Origin: Puteibacter caeruleilacunae
GTDB taxonomy: Bacteria; Bacteroidota; Bacteroidia; Bacteroidales; Prolixibacteraceae
Length of the DNA stretch: 64,000 nucleotides
Assembly (NCBI GenBank): GCA_005217565.1
Contig: SJCO01000003.1
Coordinates: forward strand, 248,001 to 312,000
Direction of reading: 5' to 3'
A program made the position numbers and the translations under genes. Below the pieces are notes generated by a model. The model saw only the letters and a program-made list of their open reading frames with translations, had not been told where the DNA came from and made no database searches. Below are positions 56,254 to 64,000 of this stretch, piece by piece (the first letter of the stretch is position 1; each line of letters opens with the position of its first letter).

Positions 56254-57825
56254 ATGAAAACACTACTTACAGTCTGTGCTGTAATGCTTTGTTACTGCAT
56301 TTCTTTTGGGCAAAAACAGCCCTCGATTATTCCTCTCCCGTCAAGCTATACAATGAATAGCGGGGTATTTGAGTTTGAAAAAAAACTATCATGGGATATC
56401 AAATCAAATGACTTGGAGAATGTTGCAAAACATTTTAAGAAAACGTTTAAAGATGAATTTTCCATCGCTACAACGGGAAAAAAGGATGCACCTAAAATTA
56501 TTATTGAATTAACGTCTGGAGACAAGCAAACTGATGCTTATCAAATGACGGTTAGTTCAAAACAGGTTTTAATTACATCTAGTAGCACAAATGGTATCTA
56601 TTATGGTTTGCAAAGTCTTTACCAAATGATTCATACTGCAGTTAATGCAGATCGTACTATTGCATGTTGCAAAATCGATGATCAACCACGTTATCCATGG
56701 AGAGGAATCATGTTAGATGAATCACGTCACTTTTATGGTAAAGAGAAAGTGATGGAAATGATCGACATGATGGCCATGCACAAAATCAATATCTTTCATT
56801 GGCACCTTACGGATGATCCAGGATGGAGAATTGAAATTAAGCAATATCCATTGCTAGCAAAAGTTGGAGGTAAAGGTTGTGAATCCAATCCAGATGCGCC
56901 GGCAGCATTCTACACACAAAAAGAGATCAAAGAAATTGTAGCTTATGCAAAAGAGCGCTTCATTGAAATCATTCCTGAGATTGATATGCCAGGACATGCT
57001 CGTGCAGCAAATCAAGCTTACCCTGAATTTTGTGGAGGCGGTTCAGAATCACATCCAGACTTTACTTTTAATCCAGGAAAAGAAGGTACGTATCAGTATT
57101 TAACCAATATTTTGAGAGAAGTTGCAGAACTTTTCCCTTCAAAATATATTCATCTAGGTGGTGATGAAGTTCACTTTGGCAATAAGCAATGGGCTACCGA
57201 TCCTGATGTGAAAAAGCTTCAGAAAAGAGAAGGCCTGAAAGATCTTAAAGAAGTAGAGTATTATTTCCTTAACCGTATGGCCGATTCAATTCAATCACTC
57301 GACAAGAAAGTATTTGGATGGGATGAAATAGCTTATGCAGGATTAGATAATAGTATCTCTAGCGTTATGTGGTGGAGACATGATAAAGTAAAACAACTGA
57401 AGGATCTATTAAAAATGGAGTATCCTCTAATTCTTTGTCCTCGTATCCCACTTTACTTCGACTTCGATCAACATGAGAGTCATACATATGGTCGTCGTTG
57501 GGGTGGATTTGCGGATCTTCCAAAGGTTTATGCCTTCCCTTCAGAGGAATTCTTAAGCGATTTAACGAACAAAGATCAGATCAAAGGAATTCAGGCTAAC
57601 ATTTGGACTGAAAGAATTAAGGATAATAAGCGTCTTGACTATATGACATATCCACGATTATCCGCTATGGCAGAAGCTGCATGGACCATTGATCAAACTA
57701 AAGATTACGACAGCTTTTTAAAACGCCTGAAAAACATGTATACCATATTTGAAGAACGTGGTATCTATTACTTCAATACTTTTGATCCTTCATCAACGCC
57801 AGAACCAGAAGGACATAAAAAATAA
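56254..57825 (+). CDS. Secreted beta-N-acetylhexosaminidase, GH20
   Basis: A 523-residue exo-hexosaminidase starting at ATG 56254, where a signal peptide begins (MKTLLTVCAVMLCYCISFGQ). An N-terminal GH20b domain (about 22-140) precedes the catalytic barrel: RGIMLDESRHFYGKEKV (150-166), FHWHLTDDPGWRIEIKQYP (181-199), IPEIDMPGHARAANQAYPEF (240-259), and the catalytic pair Asp304-Glu305 in HLGGDEVHFGNKQW. It releases terminal beta-GlcNAc/GalNAc. It is the only PUL enzyme on the plus strand. It is divergent from the locus 5 sigma gene and has its own promoter and terminator, so it may be expressed apart from SusCD control. Confidence 0.96.
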   Translation: MKTLLTVCAVMLCYCISFGQKQPSIIPLPSSYTMNSGVFEFEKKLSWDIKSNDLENVAKHFKKTFKDEFSIATTGKKDAPKIIIELTSGDKQTDAYQMTVSSKQVLITSSSTNGIYYGLQSLYQMIHTAVNADRTIACCKIDDQPRYPWRGIMLDESRHFYGKEKVMEMIDMMAMHKINIFHWHLTDDPGWRIEIKQYPLLAKVGGKGCESNPDAPAAFYTQKEIKEIVAYAKERFIEIIPEIDMPGHARAANQAYPEFCGGGSESHPDFTFNPGKEGTYQYLTNILREVAELFPSKYIHLGGDEVHFGNKQWATDPDVKKLQKREGLKDLKEVEYYFLNRMADSIQSLDKKVFGWDEIAYAGLDNSISSVMWWRHDKVKQLKDLLKMEYPLILCPRIPLYFDFDQHESHTYGRRWGGFADLPKVYAFPSEEFLSDLTNKDQIKGIQANIWTERIKDNKRLDYMTYPRLSAMAEAAWTIDQTKDYDSFLKRLKNMYTIFEERGIYYFNTFDPSSTPEPEGHKK

Positions 57826-57831
57826 AATATC

Positions 57832-57862
57832 AGCGGACTGAGCTAAGCTCAGTTCGCTTTTT
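57832..57862 (+). terminator. Terminator after the divergent GH20 gene
   Basis: AGCGgACTGAGC-taa-GCTCAGTtCGCT is followed by TTTTT. It abuts the stop codon of the convergent YbaK-like gene and can serve both strands. Confidence 0.88.
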
Positions 57863-58336
57863 CTAGTTTCTAAATACATATGAGAATTTTAGCACTTTGG
57901 GTTTTACCAATCGCTCAAAATCCTTATAACGCATCTTTATCAGTTCAGTATGCGTACCTGCATTAAAAGCGATTTCCTCATCATAAGTTAAACTCTCCGC
58001 AACAAATACTCGTATTCCATACAAGTTTCCAAATGGAGGCATAGCCCCAACCTCACAACCAGGAAATAAATTTTTAAATTCGATCTCTTTAGCTAATCGC
58101 ACATCCTTTGCTCCTGCCGCCTCTCTCAACATATGAAAATCCACATGATAAGACGCCGGCAATACCGCCATGGTAATTCTACCATCCATACGAACAATAA
58201 CCGTCTTAGCTAAATCCTTCCCTGCTATGTGAGCCATAGCTGCAACCTGCTGTGCCGTATAGGCCACAGAATGACTAATGCATACGTAACGCACATCATT
58301 CTTATCTAAAAACTGTTTTAATTTAGTTACTGGCAT
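57863..58336 (-). CDS. YbaK/EbsC-type aminoacyl-tRNA deacylase domain protein
   Basis: A 157-residue protein starting at MPVTKLKQFL (ATG at 58336; an upstream in-frame start at 58360 adds eight unlikely residues). Marks of the YbaK/EbsC fold are YTAQQVAAMAHIAGKDLAKTV (quoted here to 20: YTAQQVAAMAHIAGKDLAKT), VLPASYHVDF and the GCEVGAMPPFGNLYGIRVFV loop. YbaK-type proteins hydrolyse mischarged tRNA such as Cys-tRNA(Pro). As a single-domain protein it would act in the cytoplasm. It is convergent with the GH20 gene and outside the PUL. Exact tRNA specificity cannot be told from the sequence. Confidence 0.88.
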   Translation of the reverse strand: MPVTKLKQFLDKNDVRYVCISHSVAYTAQQVAAMAHIAGKDLAKTVIVRMDGRITMAVLPASYHVDFHMLREAAGAKDVRLAKEIEFKNLFPGCEVGAMPPFGNLYGIRVFVAESLTYDEEIAFNAGTHTELIKMRYKDFERLVKPKVLKFSYVFRN

Positions 58337-58510
58337 GGTTAAAAAAATTAAGTCCGTCAATCCTTACCTTCCTTTGCTTTATGCAAACCATATATTATAA
58401 TTACTCATTTACACCTGATGTTGTTACATGATTTCTCCTGCATTAAGGCAGGTAATCTAACTTTCTAGCTCTTTTCTTGAGAATTCAATGGTCTATCAAC
58501 AAACATGTTG

Positions 58511-58518
58511 TACTTTTG
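58511..58518 (+). promoter_or_regulatory. -7 promoter box (TACTTTTG) of the CvfB-like gene
   Basis: TACTTTTG matches TAnnTTTG and lies 24 bases before the ATG at 58543. The -33 region (AATG, 20 bases upstream) is weak. Confidence 0.5.
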
Positions 58519-58542
58519 TAGCGTTGAATTTATACTGATACA

Positions 58543-59373
58543 ATGGCAGAAATAGGAAAAGTAAATAAATTACAAGTTGCAAGAGCAGTAGAGTTTGGAG
58601 TTTATCTTGATGGAAGAAATCTTGGAGAAATATTACTCCCAAACAGGTATGTATCAAACAACTGCAATATTGGTGATGAAATTGAAGTATTCATCTATCT
58701 TGACTCAGAGGATCGTTTAGTAGCTACCACTGAAACTCCATATGTTACAGTTGATGATTTTGCACTTCTTAGAGTTGCTGCCGTTAATAAGATCGGAGCT
58801 TTTATGGATTGGGGACTACAGAAAGACTTACTTGTCCCTTATCGCGAACAGCGCCAAAATATGAAAGAGGGACGCTCTTATCTTGTATATGTATATCTCG
58901 ATGAAGAGAGTAATCGAATTGCTGCGTCAACAAAAATTCACAAGTATGTTGATCAGGTTCATGTAGATTATGAAGAAGGCGAAGAGGTAGATTTAATCAT
59001 TTATCGCAAAGAAGAATTAGGATTTAAAGTTATCATCAACAAAACTCATTTTGGGATGATTTATGATTCTGAAATCTTCCAGACAATTCACGTTGGTCAA
59101 AAGATGAAAGGATACATCAAGCAAATTCGCGAAGATGAAAAAATTGACTGTAAACTACAGAAGATCGGTTATGACCAAGTTAATGATTTCTCAACGATTC
59201 TTTATAAGTATATCAAGTCGAACGAAGGCTTTATACCCATAAACGACAAAAGTTCGGCAGATGACATCAGAGATACATTTGGAGTAAGTAAAAAGACCTT
59301 TAAAAAGGCTGTAGGTGCATTATACAAGCAACGCATTATCACTATCACCGAAAAAGGAATCCAACTACTATAA
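58543..59373 (+). CDS. CvfB-like S1 RNA-binding protein
   Basis: A 276-residue protein with three S1/OB-type domains: about 1-62 (GVYLDGRNLGEILLPNRYV), about 66-130 (KIGAFMDWGLQKDLLVPYRE) and about 140-205 (GFKVIINKTHFGMIYDSEIF), then a winged-helix domain (about 215-276, DDIRDTFGVSKKTFKKAVGA). This is the layout of CvfB/YitL-family proteins, cytoplasmic RNA-binding regulators affecting virulence or translation-related functions in Gram-positives. In Bacteroidota the role is not established. Single-gene transcript with its own -7 box and a shared convergent terminator. Confidence 0.9.
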   Translation: MAEIGKVNKLQVARAVEFGVYLDGRNLGEILLPNRYVSNNCNIGDEIEVFIYLDSEDRLVATTETPYVTVDDFALLRVAAVNKIGAFMDWGLQKDLLVPYREQRQNMKEGRSYLVYVYLDEESNRIAASTKIHKYVDQVHVDYEEGEEVDLIIYRKEELGFKVIINKTHFGMIYDSEIFQTIHVGQKMKGYIKQIREDEKIDCKLQKIGYDQVNDFSTILYKYIKSNEGFIPINDKSSADDIRDTFGVSKKTFKKAVGALYKQRIITITEKGIQLL

Positions 59374-59414
59374 AAAAACATCATTCAGCGTGCTTTTGCA
59401 CGCTGAATGATGTT
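59372..59414. terminator. Bidirectional terminator between CvfB-like and PlsC-GNAT genes
   Basis: AACATCATTCAGCGTGC (59377-59393) and GCACGCTGAATGATGTT (59398-59414) form a perfect 17-bp stem with a TTTT loop. A-run on the left side gives a T-run for the minus strand. It serves two convergent genes. Confidence 0.9.
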
Positions 59415-59422
59415 GTGCACTC

Positions 59423-61216
59423 CTATTCACGGGCATTATAAAATTTTTCAAGAATACTACTATCATCCACTTCCTTTGATAATGATTCAATCGTATTCCG
59501 TGGTACATCAAAAACATCTAACACAATCAATCCATCCAAACAGTCATTGAATTTTGGATCAACATTAAATCCAACAATTTTTGCATTCAATTTAATATAC
59601 TTTTTAAGTAGAACTGGTAAACCTGAATTATACTGATCCAGATCACCGATAAACTTATCGAGTTTATTGATGTCACTATCCATATTATTCATCAGGATAT
59701 TGATATTATTGTCTTTACTCTTAAACTTAAATGCATGTCGTGGTTTAATCATTGCAGCCTTTTCATAGTCAAAATGGTTAGCCATAATGAACTGAATAAT
59801 CAATTCTTTCGATACCTTGGAATAATCGTTACTAATACTCACTGGGCCGATTAAGTAGCGATATTCTGGATTTTTAAGCAAGAAATAAAGAATCCCTTTC
59901 CATAGCAAAAACAATGGCATTGGTTTTCTCTGATACTCTTTTACAACAAACGAACGTCCTAGCTCAAGTGATTCCCGAAGCACCTCTGAAAACTGAGACT
60001 TCATGCGAAACAAGCTCTGCAGATAAAAGCCTCCAGTACCATACTCACGCAATATTTCATCTCCTTTACCTAAACGGTAAGCTCCTACAATTTTATCTTC
60101 ATCTTTATCCCAAATAAATAACTGATGGTAATACAAATCAAACTCATCAATATCAATAGAACGATTCGTTCCTTCTCCTACAGCTCTAAAAGTTACCTCA
60201 CGCAGACGCCCCAATTCATTTAGTATATTGGGAATATCTTTTGCAGCAGCACAATAGACCTCATAATTCTTTATTTCAAAAAGCTTACTACTGCTTTGGA
60301 TATTCTTGATCTCTTGCTTTATCAGATTTACATCAATAGGATCAATTATATCCTCAACTTTCTTTTGCTTTTTCAGTGAATAATTAAAAAACCTTTTGAC
60401 CTGAATTTTAGAAGTCATACTATACGTCTTGGCTCTTAAGAATCGTCCATACTGATAAACATCGGTAAATTTAGTTTGTTCTTTTACCATAATAGGCTTA
60501 CCAATTCTAATCTTAATGACTTTATTTTTCTTATTAAGCAGTTCAGAAGGGAGTTTAACTGTTCGTAAAACAGGATGTATTTTTCCAATGATATGAAACA
60601 AGCGACTGTTAGTTCCGTGAAAATACACTGGAATAACAGGAACCTCAGCTTTTTTTATAAACTTCAATACCGGATATTGCCACTGTCGGTCAGTAATTAC
60701 ATTGTTTTCGTCATAACTCGACACCTCACCAGCAGGAAACACACCAAGTCCTCCACCATCATGTAAATGTCGGTAGGCCATCTTTAATCCAGCATAACTA
60801 GACTTCGCCTCTTTTCTATCTTCAAAAGGATTAACACCAAAAATGAAATCGCTTAACGGTTCAATCTTCTTCAATAGAAAGTTGGCAAGAAATTTCGAAT
60901 CGGGACGAACTGTGGCCAACAATTTTAGCAAAAGGATACCATCTAATCCTCCATAAGGATGATTTGATACTGTAATAAATCCGCCTTCTTTGGGAATTCT
61001 TTCCAGTTCTTTCTCATCAAATTCAAACTTAACGCCTAACATGTCGATAAGCGCATCTATAAATTCTATTCCTTCTTTATCATAAACTGCATCATAAATT
61101 TTATTGATTTTGTTCAGACGAAGAATATACATTAAGAATTTGGCAAAGTATTCGCCTCCCAGATAAGACAAGTTGGGACTGGCTTGTAATAGATCTTTAG
61201 GATTTAATAGCTCCAT
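59423..61216 (-). CDS. PlsC-type acyltransferase fused to GNAT (OlsF/GlsF-like amino-acid lipid synthase)
   Basis: A 597-residue cytoplasmic-side membrane enzyme. N-terminal acyltransferase domain (about 55-285): SNHPYGGLDG (84-93) is the HX(4-5)D motif and FPAGEVSS (160-167) the second substrate motif. C-terminal GNAT-like hemolysin/OlsB domain (about 305-480): REVTFRAVGEG, YRLGKGDEI, LELGRSFVVKEYQRKP and LLWKGILYFL. This fusion is the pattern of OlsF-type enzymes that make ornithine or glycine lipids from an amino acid in two acylation steps; in Bacteroides the same activities are split into GlsB and GlsA. The last 100 residues are extra. The product lipid is inferred from family only. Confidence 0.85.
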   Translation of the reverse strand: MELLNPKDLLQASPNLSYLGGEYFAKFLMYILRLNKINKIYDAVYDKEGIEFIDALIDMLGVKFEFDEKELERIPKEGGFITVSNHPYGGLDGILLLKLLATVRPDSKFLANFLLKKIEPLSDFIFGVNPFEDRKEAKSSYAGLKMAYRHLHDGGGLGVFPAGEVSSYDENNVITDRQWQYPVLKFIKKAEVPVIPVYFHGTNSRLFHIIGKIHPVLRTVKLPSELLNKKNKVIKIRIGKPIMVKEQTKFTDVYQYGRFLRAKTYSMTSKIQVKRFFNYSLKKQKKVEDIIDPIDVNLIKQEIKNIQSSSKLFEIKNYEVYCAAAKDIPNILNELGRLREVTFRAVGEGTNRSIDIDEFDLYYHQLFIWDKDEDKIVGAYRLGKGDEILREYGTGGFYLQSLFRMKSQFSEVLRESLELGRSFVVKEYQRKPMPLFLLWKGILYFLLKNPEYRYLIGPVSISNDYSKVSKELIIQFIMANHFDYEKAAMIKPRHAFKFKSKDNNINILMNNMDSDINKLDKFIGDLDQYNSGLPVLLKKYIKLNAKIVGFNVDPKFNDCLDGLIVLDVFDVPRNTIESLSKEVDDSSILEKFYNARE

Positions 61217-61348
61217 ATGTTTTAGTTTTGGCTGTTTATAAAAGTATAAATCCTAGTTATATTCACACAACAAATAGAGGAATTTTATCTAACCTGCTTT
61301 AAAATTCTTATTTAACAAGTGATATATTTCGCTAATACTAACAGCCAG

Positions 61349-61891
61349 CTACTCAATAACTATTTCGAAATAGTTCAATAAGCCTATTACATCTGGATAT
61401 GAAAATTTCGCCTTCTTTATATTATTATTTGACGGATTAATCGAATAATTCTTTGCCGACCGGAGATCACACTCTTTAAGATTGCAATTCTCAAAGACAG
61501 CACCGCTCAGATCGCACATTGGGAATGATGCCTTACTAAAATCTACATCAAAGAAGCTAGCCTCACGCATCAGACAATTCTGAAAAATAGTATTACTTAG
61601 CTTGTTCTTATTAAAATGACTATAGTTAAGGATACATGATTCAAAGTTAACCGTAAACATATATTTAATACAAGGGCTAAAATCTACACCAATGAGTTTA
61701 CAATCTACGAATTTAGCTTTCGCCAATAAAGTATTATCGAATTTAGTCATTGACAAATCGCAAGACTCAAAAACACATTCGGTGAACTCGTAGCCTGAAA
61801 GATCTAATTCTGACAAATGGCAATTCTTAAAAAGACAATCACTGAATTCATATCGTTCATCTTCAAAAGAGTAATTTTCAATTATTTCCAT
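61349..61891 (-). CDS. Pentapeptide-repeat protein
   Basis: A 180-residue protein starting at MEIIENYSFEDERYEF (ATG at 61891, preferred over an upstream in-frame start because the repeat pattern begins here and a -7 box lies at 61933-61940). Repeats of the A(D/N)LXX form run through most of the length: CLFKNCHLSELDLSGYEFTE, then CVFESCDLSMTKFDNTLL, AKFVDCKLIGVDFSP, TIFQNCLMREASFFDVDF and AVFENCNLKECDLRSA. They form a right-handed quadrilateral helix; Qnr/MfpA members of this fold mimic DNA and bind gyrase. Whether this one does so is unknown. Confidence 0.9.
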   Translation of the reverse strand: MEIIENYSFEDERYEFSDCLFKNCHLSELDLSGYEFTECVFESCDLSMTKFDNTLLAKAKFVDCKLIGVDFSPCIKYMFTVNFESCILNYSHFNKNKLSNTIFQNCLMREASFFDVDFSKASFPMCDLSGAVFENCNLKECDLRSAKNYSINPSNNNIKKAKFSYPDVIGLLNYFEIVIE

Positions 61892-61910
61892 ATAAGAGTA
61901 AATTTCATGA

Positions 61911-61952
61911 CACAACAAAGACGGACCGCATACAAATATATTACAGTCCGTC
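61911..61952 (-). terminator. Terminator after the PLDc_N-type gene
   Basis: On the minus strand GACGGAC (61946-61952) pairs with GTCCGTC (61920-61926), followed by TTTGTTGT. The promoter box of the pentapeptide-repeat gene (61933-61940) sits in the loop. Confidence 0.65.
61933..61940 (-). promoter_or_regulatory. -7 promoter box (TATATTTG) of the pentapeptide-repeat gene
   Basis: CAAATATA on the plus strand reads TATATTTG on the minus strand, 41 bases before the chosen start at 61891, within the loop of the upstream gene's terminator. No good -33 element is seen. Confidence 0.45.
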
Positions 61953-61999
61953 TAACATCCCATAATCAAAAACATATTATAAGCACTTAACTTATAATA

Positions 62000-62224
62000 T
62001 CAATACTTTTTAATTCTCTGATTCCGTCCAACAAGAAAATACGCTACTGCCCCAAGAAAATTCATAAAGAGAACAATTAGTACCCACATTAGCTTATCAT
62101 TAGGACCTCTAAAATGTCCTGACACAATATCAACAATAGCTAAAACCGGAAATAATCCAATAAACAGGGCACCAATTCCAAAGATTAACAATTCACTCGT
62201 TCCAATGAAACCTAATAATGTCAT
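62000..62224 (-). CDS. Small PLDc_N-type membrane protein
   Basis: A 74-residue protein with two membrane segments (about 9-32 and 44-66). The C-terminal segment KLMWVLIVLFMNFLGAVAYF, followed by LVGRNQR, is the signature of the phospholipase D-nuclease N-terminal (PLDc_N) family of small membrane proteins, found both fused to cardiolipin synthases and alone. Alone its function is unknown. It has its own -7 box and terminator, so it is probably a single-gene transcript. Confidence 0.85.
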   Translation of the reverse strand: MTLLGFIGTSELLIFGIGALFIGLFPVLAIVDIVSGHFRGPNDKLMWVLIVLFMNFLGAVAYFLVGRNQRIKKY

Positions 62225-62275
62225 AATTACTCTTTTTAGATCTTATGTAAATATAACCAATTATAAGACCAACCT

Positions 62276-62283
62276 CAAAAATA
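62276..62283 (-). promoter_or_regulatory. -7 promoter box (TATTTTTG) of the PLDc_N-type gene
   Basis: CAAAAATA on the plus strand reads TATTTTTG on the minus strand, 52 bases before the start at 62224. A-rich surroundings make chance occurrence possible. Confidence 0.35.
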
Positions 62284-62389
62284 AATATGTAAAGCAACAA
62301 GTATTCTGAGTAAATGGTCCTTTTTTATCAACAAATTATCAGTAATTATAAGCCTTTAGTAATATTTCACAACCAGATTAATTTACAAC

Positions 62390-63733
62390 TTATCCTTCCA
62401 CATACTTTTTACTAACCTTCCTAAATCGAGTAATCATCAGCACTGCTGCCAGACCTAATCCCCCAACAAAACCAAACCAAATCCCTCGTGGACCAAATCC
62501 AAGAACAAAGGCAAACAAATAACTAATACCCAAGCTAACTACGATATAACAACAAAATGCAAAATACATTGGTATTTTAACATCCGCCAATCCTCTCAGT
62601 GCTCCAAGACTCACAACCTGAATACCATCGAAAACCTGAAATATGGCTGCGATTACAATCAGACTAGCAGCAACACTTATTACTTGCGGATCACTTGTAA
62701 ATAGATAAGGAATTTGATCTTTGAGCAAAACGAAAGCAATCGCTGCGACACTCATTATAGCAATCACCATATGAATCGAAGCAAAAGCTGCGAATCGCAT
62801 CTCCTCATAACTTTTTGCTCCAAATTGGTGTGCAACTCGAATCGTAGTTCCGGAGGAAATCCCGGAAATAATCATAAATGTCAGACTCGCCATACCCAAG
62901 GCAATCTGATGTGCAGCCAAAGGAACTTCACCTAACCATCCCATCATCACTGAACCAAGACTAAAAGATAGCACCTCTATTAACATCTGTAAGCCAATAG
63001 GGATTCCTATTTTGGCTAATTTCCAAGCCTGCTTTGTATGTAGTACCGATTGATGAGCCAGACTCAAAAACTGTCGGAAAAAATCTTTTTTGATAAAGCT
63101 ATAGATAAAACATATTGGCATGATTATCCTTGCAATTAACGTAGCATAACCTGCCCCCATAAGCCCATAAGCAGGAAAGCCTAGCTTCCCATATATCAGA
63201 ACATAGTTCAGTCCAATATTAATAACGTTGGCAAATAAGGTGATATACATAGCTGTCTTTGTATTTCCTAGTCCTTCGGCAAATTGCTTAAAGGAGAAGA
63301 ATAACAAGAATGGCACCATTGAAGCCACCAATACTAAATAATAAGGGATTGCCTGTCTGACTACTTCCTCAGGTTGCCCCATTCGATCCATAAAGAATGA
63401 AACAGCAAACATTAACACGGTTAAAACAACTGCTAAAACCATATTACTAAATATACCATTCTTAAACAGTTTGCCAGCTTCTCCAAAATTATTTTTACCT
63501 ATGGCCTTTCCAACTAAAGGGGTTAGTCCAAATGTAAATCCCATTCCAAATATCAATCCATTGATAAAAACAGATCCTGCAAATGAAGCTGCAGCCAACT
63601 CCACTGTCCCCACATGACCAACCATCATATTATCAGCAAGCTGAACCATTACTTGTCCGGCTTGAGATAACATTACAGGTATTGCAATCGCCAAATTCCT
63701 TTTATAAAAAGGCAAATATGATTTAATATTCAT
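62390..63733 (-). CDS. MATE-family multidrug/cation efflux transporter
   Basis: A 447-residue inner-membrane protein with twelve predicted transmembrane segments in two MatE halves (about 15-175 and 235-400). Family marks are PVMLSQAGQVMVQLADNMMV (quoted as 20 residues, then GHVGTVELAAASFAGSVF), a second-half GIPIGLQMLIEVLSFSLGSV then MGWLGEVPLAAHQIALG, and ALRGLADVKIPM. MATE proteins export cationic drugs or metabolites in exchange for Na+ or H+. The substrate is unknown. A TATCTTTG box lies 30 bases upstream. Confidence 0.94.
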   Translation of the reverse strand: MNIKSYLPFYKRNLAIAIPVMLSQAGQVMVQLADNMMVGHVGTVELAAASFAGSVFINGLIFGMGFTFGLTPLVGKAIGKNNFGEAGKLFKNGIFSNMVLAVVLTVLMFAVSFFMDRMGQPEEVVRQAIPYYLVLVASMVPFLLFFSFKQFAEGLGNTKTAMYITLFANVINIGLNYVLIYGKLGFPAYGLMGAGYATLIARIIMPICFIYSFIKKDFFRQFLSLAHQSVLHTKQAWKLAKIGIPIGLQMLIEVLSFSLGSVMMGWLGEVPLAAHQIALGMASLTFMIISGISSGTTIRVAHQFGAKSYEEMRFAAFASIHMVIAIMSVAAIAFVLLKDQIPYLFTSDPQVISVAASLIVIAAIFQVFDGIQVVSLGALRGLADVKIPMYFAFCCYIVVSLGISYLFAFVLGFGPRGIWFGFVGGLGLAAVLMITRFRKVSKKYVEG

Positions 63734-63762
63734 TCCTCTTCTGTGTCAATATTTTAGTGGCG

Positions 63763-63770
63763 CAAAGATA
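63763..63770 (-). promoter_or_regulatory. -7 promoter box (TATCTTTG) of the MATE gene
   Basis: CAAAGATA on the plus strand reads TATCTTTG on the minus strand, a full match, 30 bases before the MATE start at 63733. A second identical box lies at 63872-63879, so two start sites may exist. The -33 elements are weak. Confidence 0.55.
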
Positions 63771-63937
63771 AGCTTACCTTGGAAAAAATAACACTATTTA
63801 ACACGAAACCAAGCAACCTTATTTCATTTCGTGTATCACTTTTAACAAAGATGGAATGCTTTAGCACACAACAAAGATACAAACATCTGACTCTCAGTAA
63901 ATAAAACCTAGATATATTTAGATTAAACGTTGATTTT

Positions 63938-64000
63938 ATGCGAATTAGAAGAGTAGATCCACTCATTTTTCTAATGGAGAAAATCAACGTCGATAGTAAA
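63938..64000 (+). CDS. Possible gene start, cut by the right window edge
   Basis: An ATG at 63938 opens a frame of 21 codons (begins MRIRRVDPLIFLMEKI) that is still open at the last base. It faces away from the MATE gene, which leaves room for a divergent gene. A weak TATATTTA (63913-63920) could be its -7 box. Twenty-one codons are too few to identify a family or to be sure that it is coding. Confidence 0.35.
   Translation, partial: MRIRRVDPLIFLMEKINVDSK

Noticed and set aside
63754-63987. 77-residue minus-strand open frame upstream of the MATE gene
   Set aside because: It overlaps two TATCTTTG promoter boxes, has no recognisable domain and an unnatural composition; it is probably intergenic.

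Overview
The window is AT-rich chromosomal DNA from a member of the Bacteroidota. The evidence is five SusC/SusD pairs, each preceded by an ECF sigma factor and a FecR-type anti-sigma factor, promoters of the TAnnTTTG (-7) type, and a type IX secretion (T9SS) sorting domain on the CotH protein. T9SS together with so many carbohydrate loci fits a marine or sediment Bacteroidales/Marinilabiliales-type organism better than a gut Bacteroides. That placement is inference; no rRNA or marker gene is present.

Layout. 1-93: start of a secreted protein that runs off the left edge. 261-8705: locus 1 (sigma, FecR, SusC, SusD, sulfatase). 8864-15822: locus 2 (sigma, FecR, SusC, SusD, no enzyme). 15980-23227: locus 3 (same order, no enzyme). 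23305-28166: GH29 fucosidase, then a DUF2490 / DUF4956 / CotH cassette. 28241-28520: a decayed small lipoprotein gene. 28605-38703: locus 4 (sigma, FecR, SusC, SusD and two surface lipoproteins with F5/8-type and DUF4959/5126/5000 domains). 39006-47973: GH2, a NagX-like membrane protein, GH20, and a LacZ-type GH2. 48120-48371: C-terminal stump of an SRAP (YedK/HMCES) gene. 48466-56104: locus 5 (sigma, FecR, SusC, SusD). 56254-57825: a divergent GH20. 57863-64000: core genes (YbaK-like deacylase, CvfB-like S1 protein, PlsC-GNAT acyltransferase fusion, pentapeptide-repeat protein, small membrane protein, MATE exporter). All genes lie on the minus strand except the divergent GH20, the CvfB-like gene and a possible gene entering from the right edge.

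How it works together. Each SusC has an N-terminal STN domain, which is the signature of trans-envelope signalling: glycan import through SusC-SusD is sensed by FecR, which frees the cognate ECF sigma to transcribe susC-susD. The enzymes (sulfatase, alpha-L-fucosidase, two beta-N-acetylhexosaminidases, two GH2 enzymes, and a NagX-like acyltransferase-family protein) suggest a sulfated, fucosylated, Gal/HexNAc-containing glycan of mucin or glycosaminoglycan type. The substrate is inferred from family membership only.

Most interesting signal. In all five fecR-susC gaps the plus strand, antisense to the operon, carries a strong hairpin followed by a T-run, and a TAnnTTTG box sits exactly on the susC start codon. 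Together they would define antisense RNAs of about 75-90 nt, in the position of the DonS-type antisense RNAs of Bacteroides PULs. In two of the gaps the RNA would form twin hairpins with different stems but identical six-base loops.
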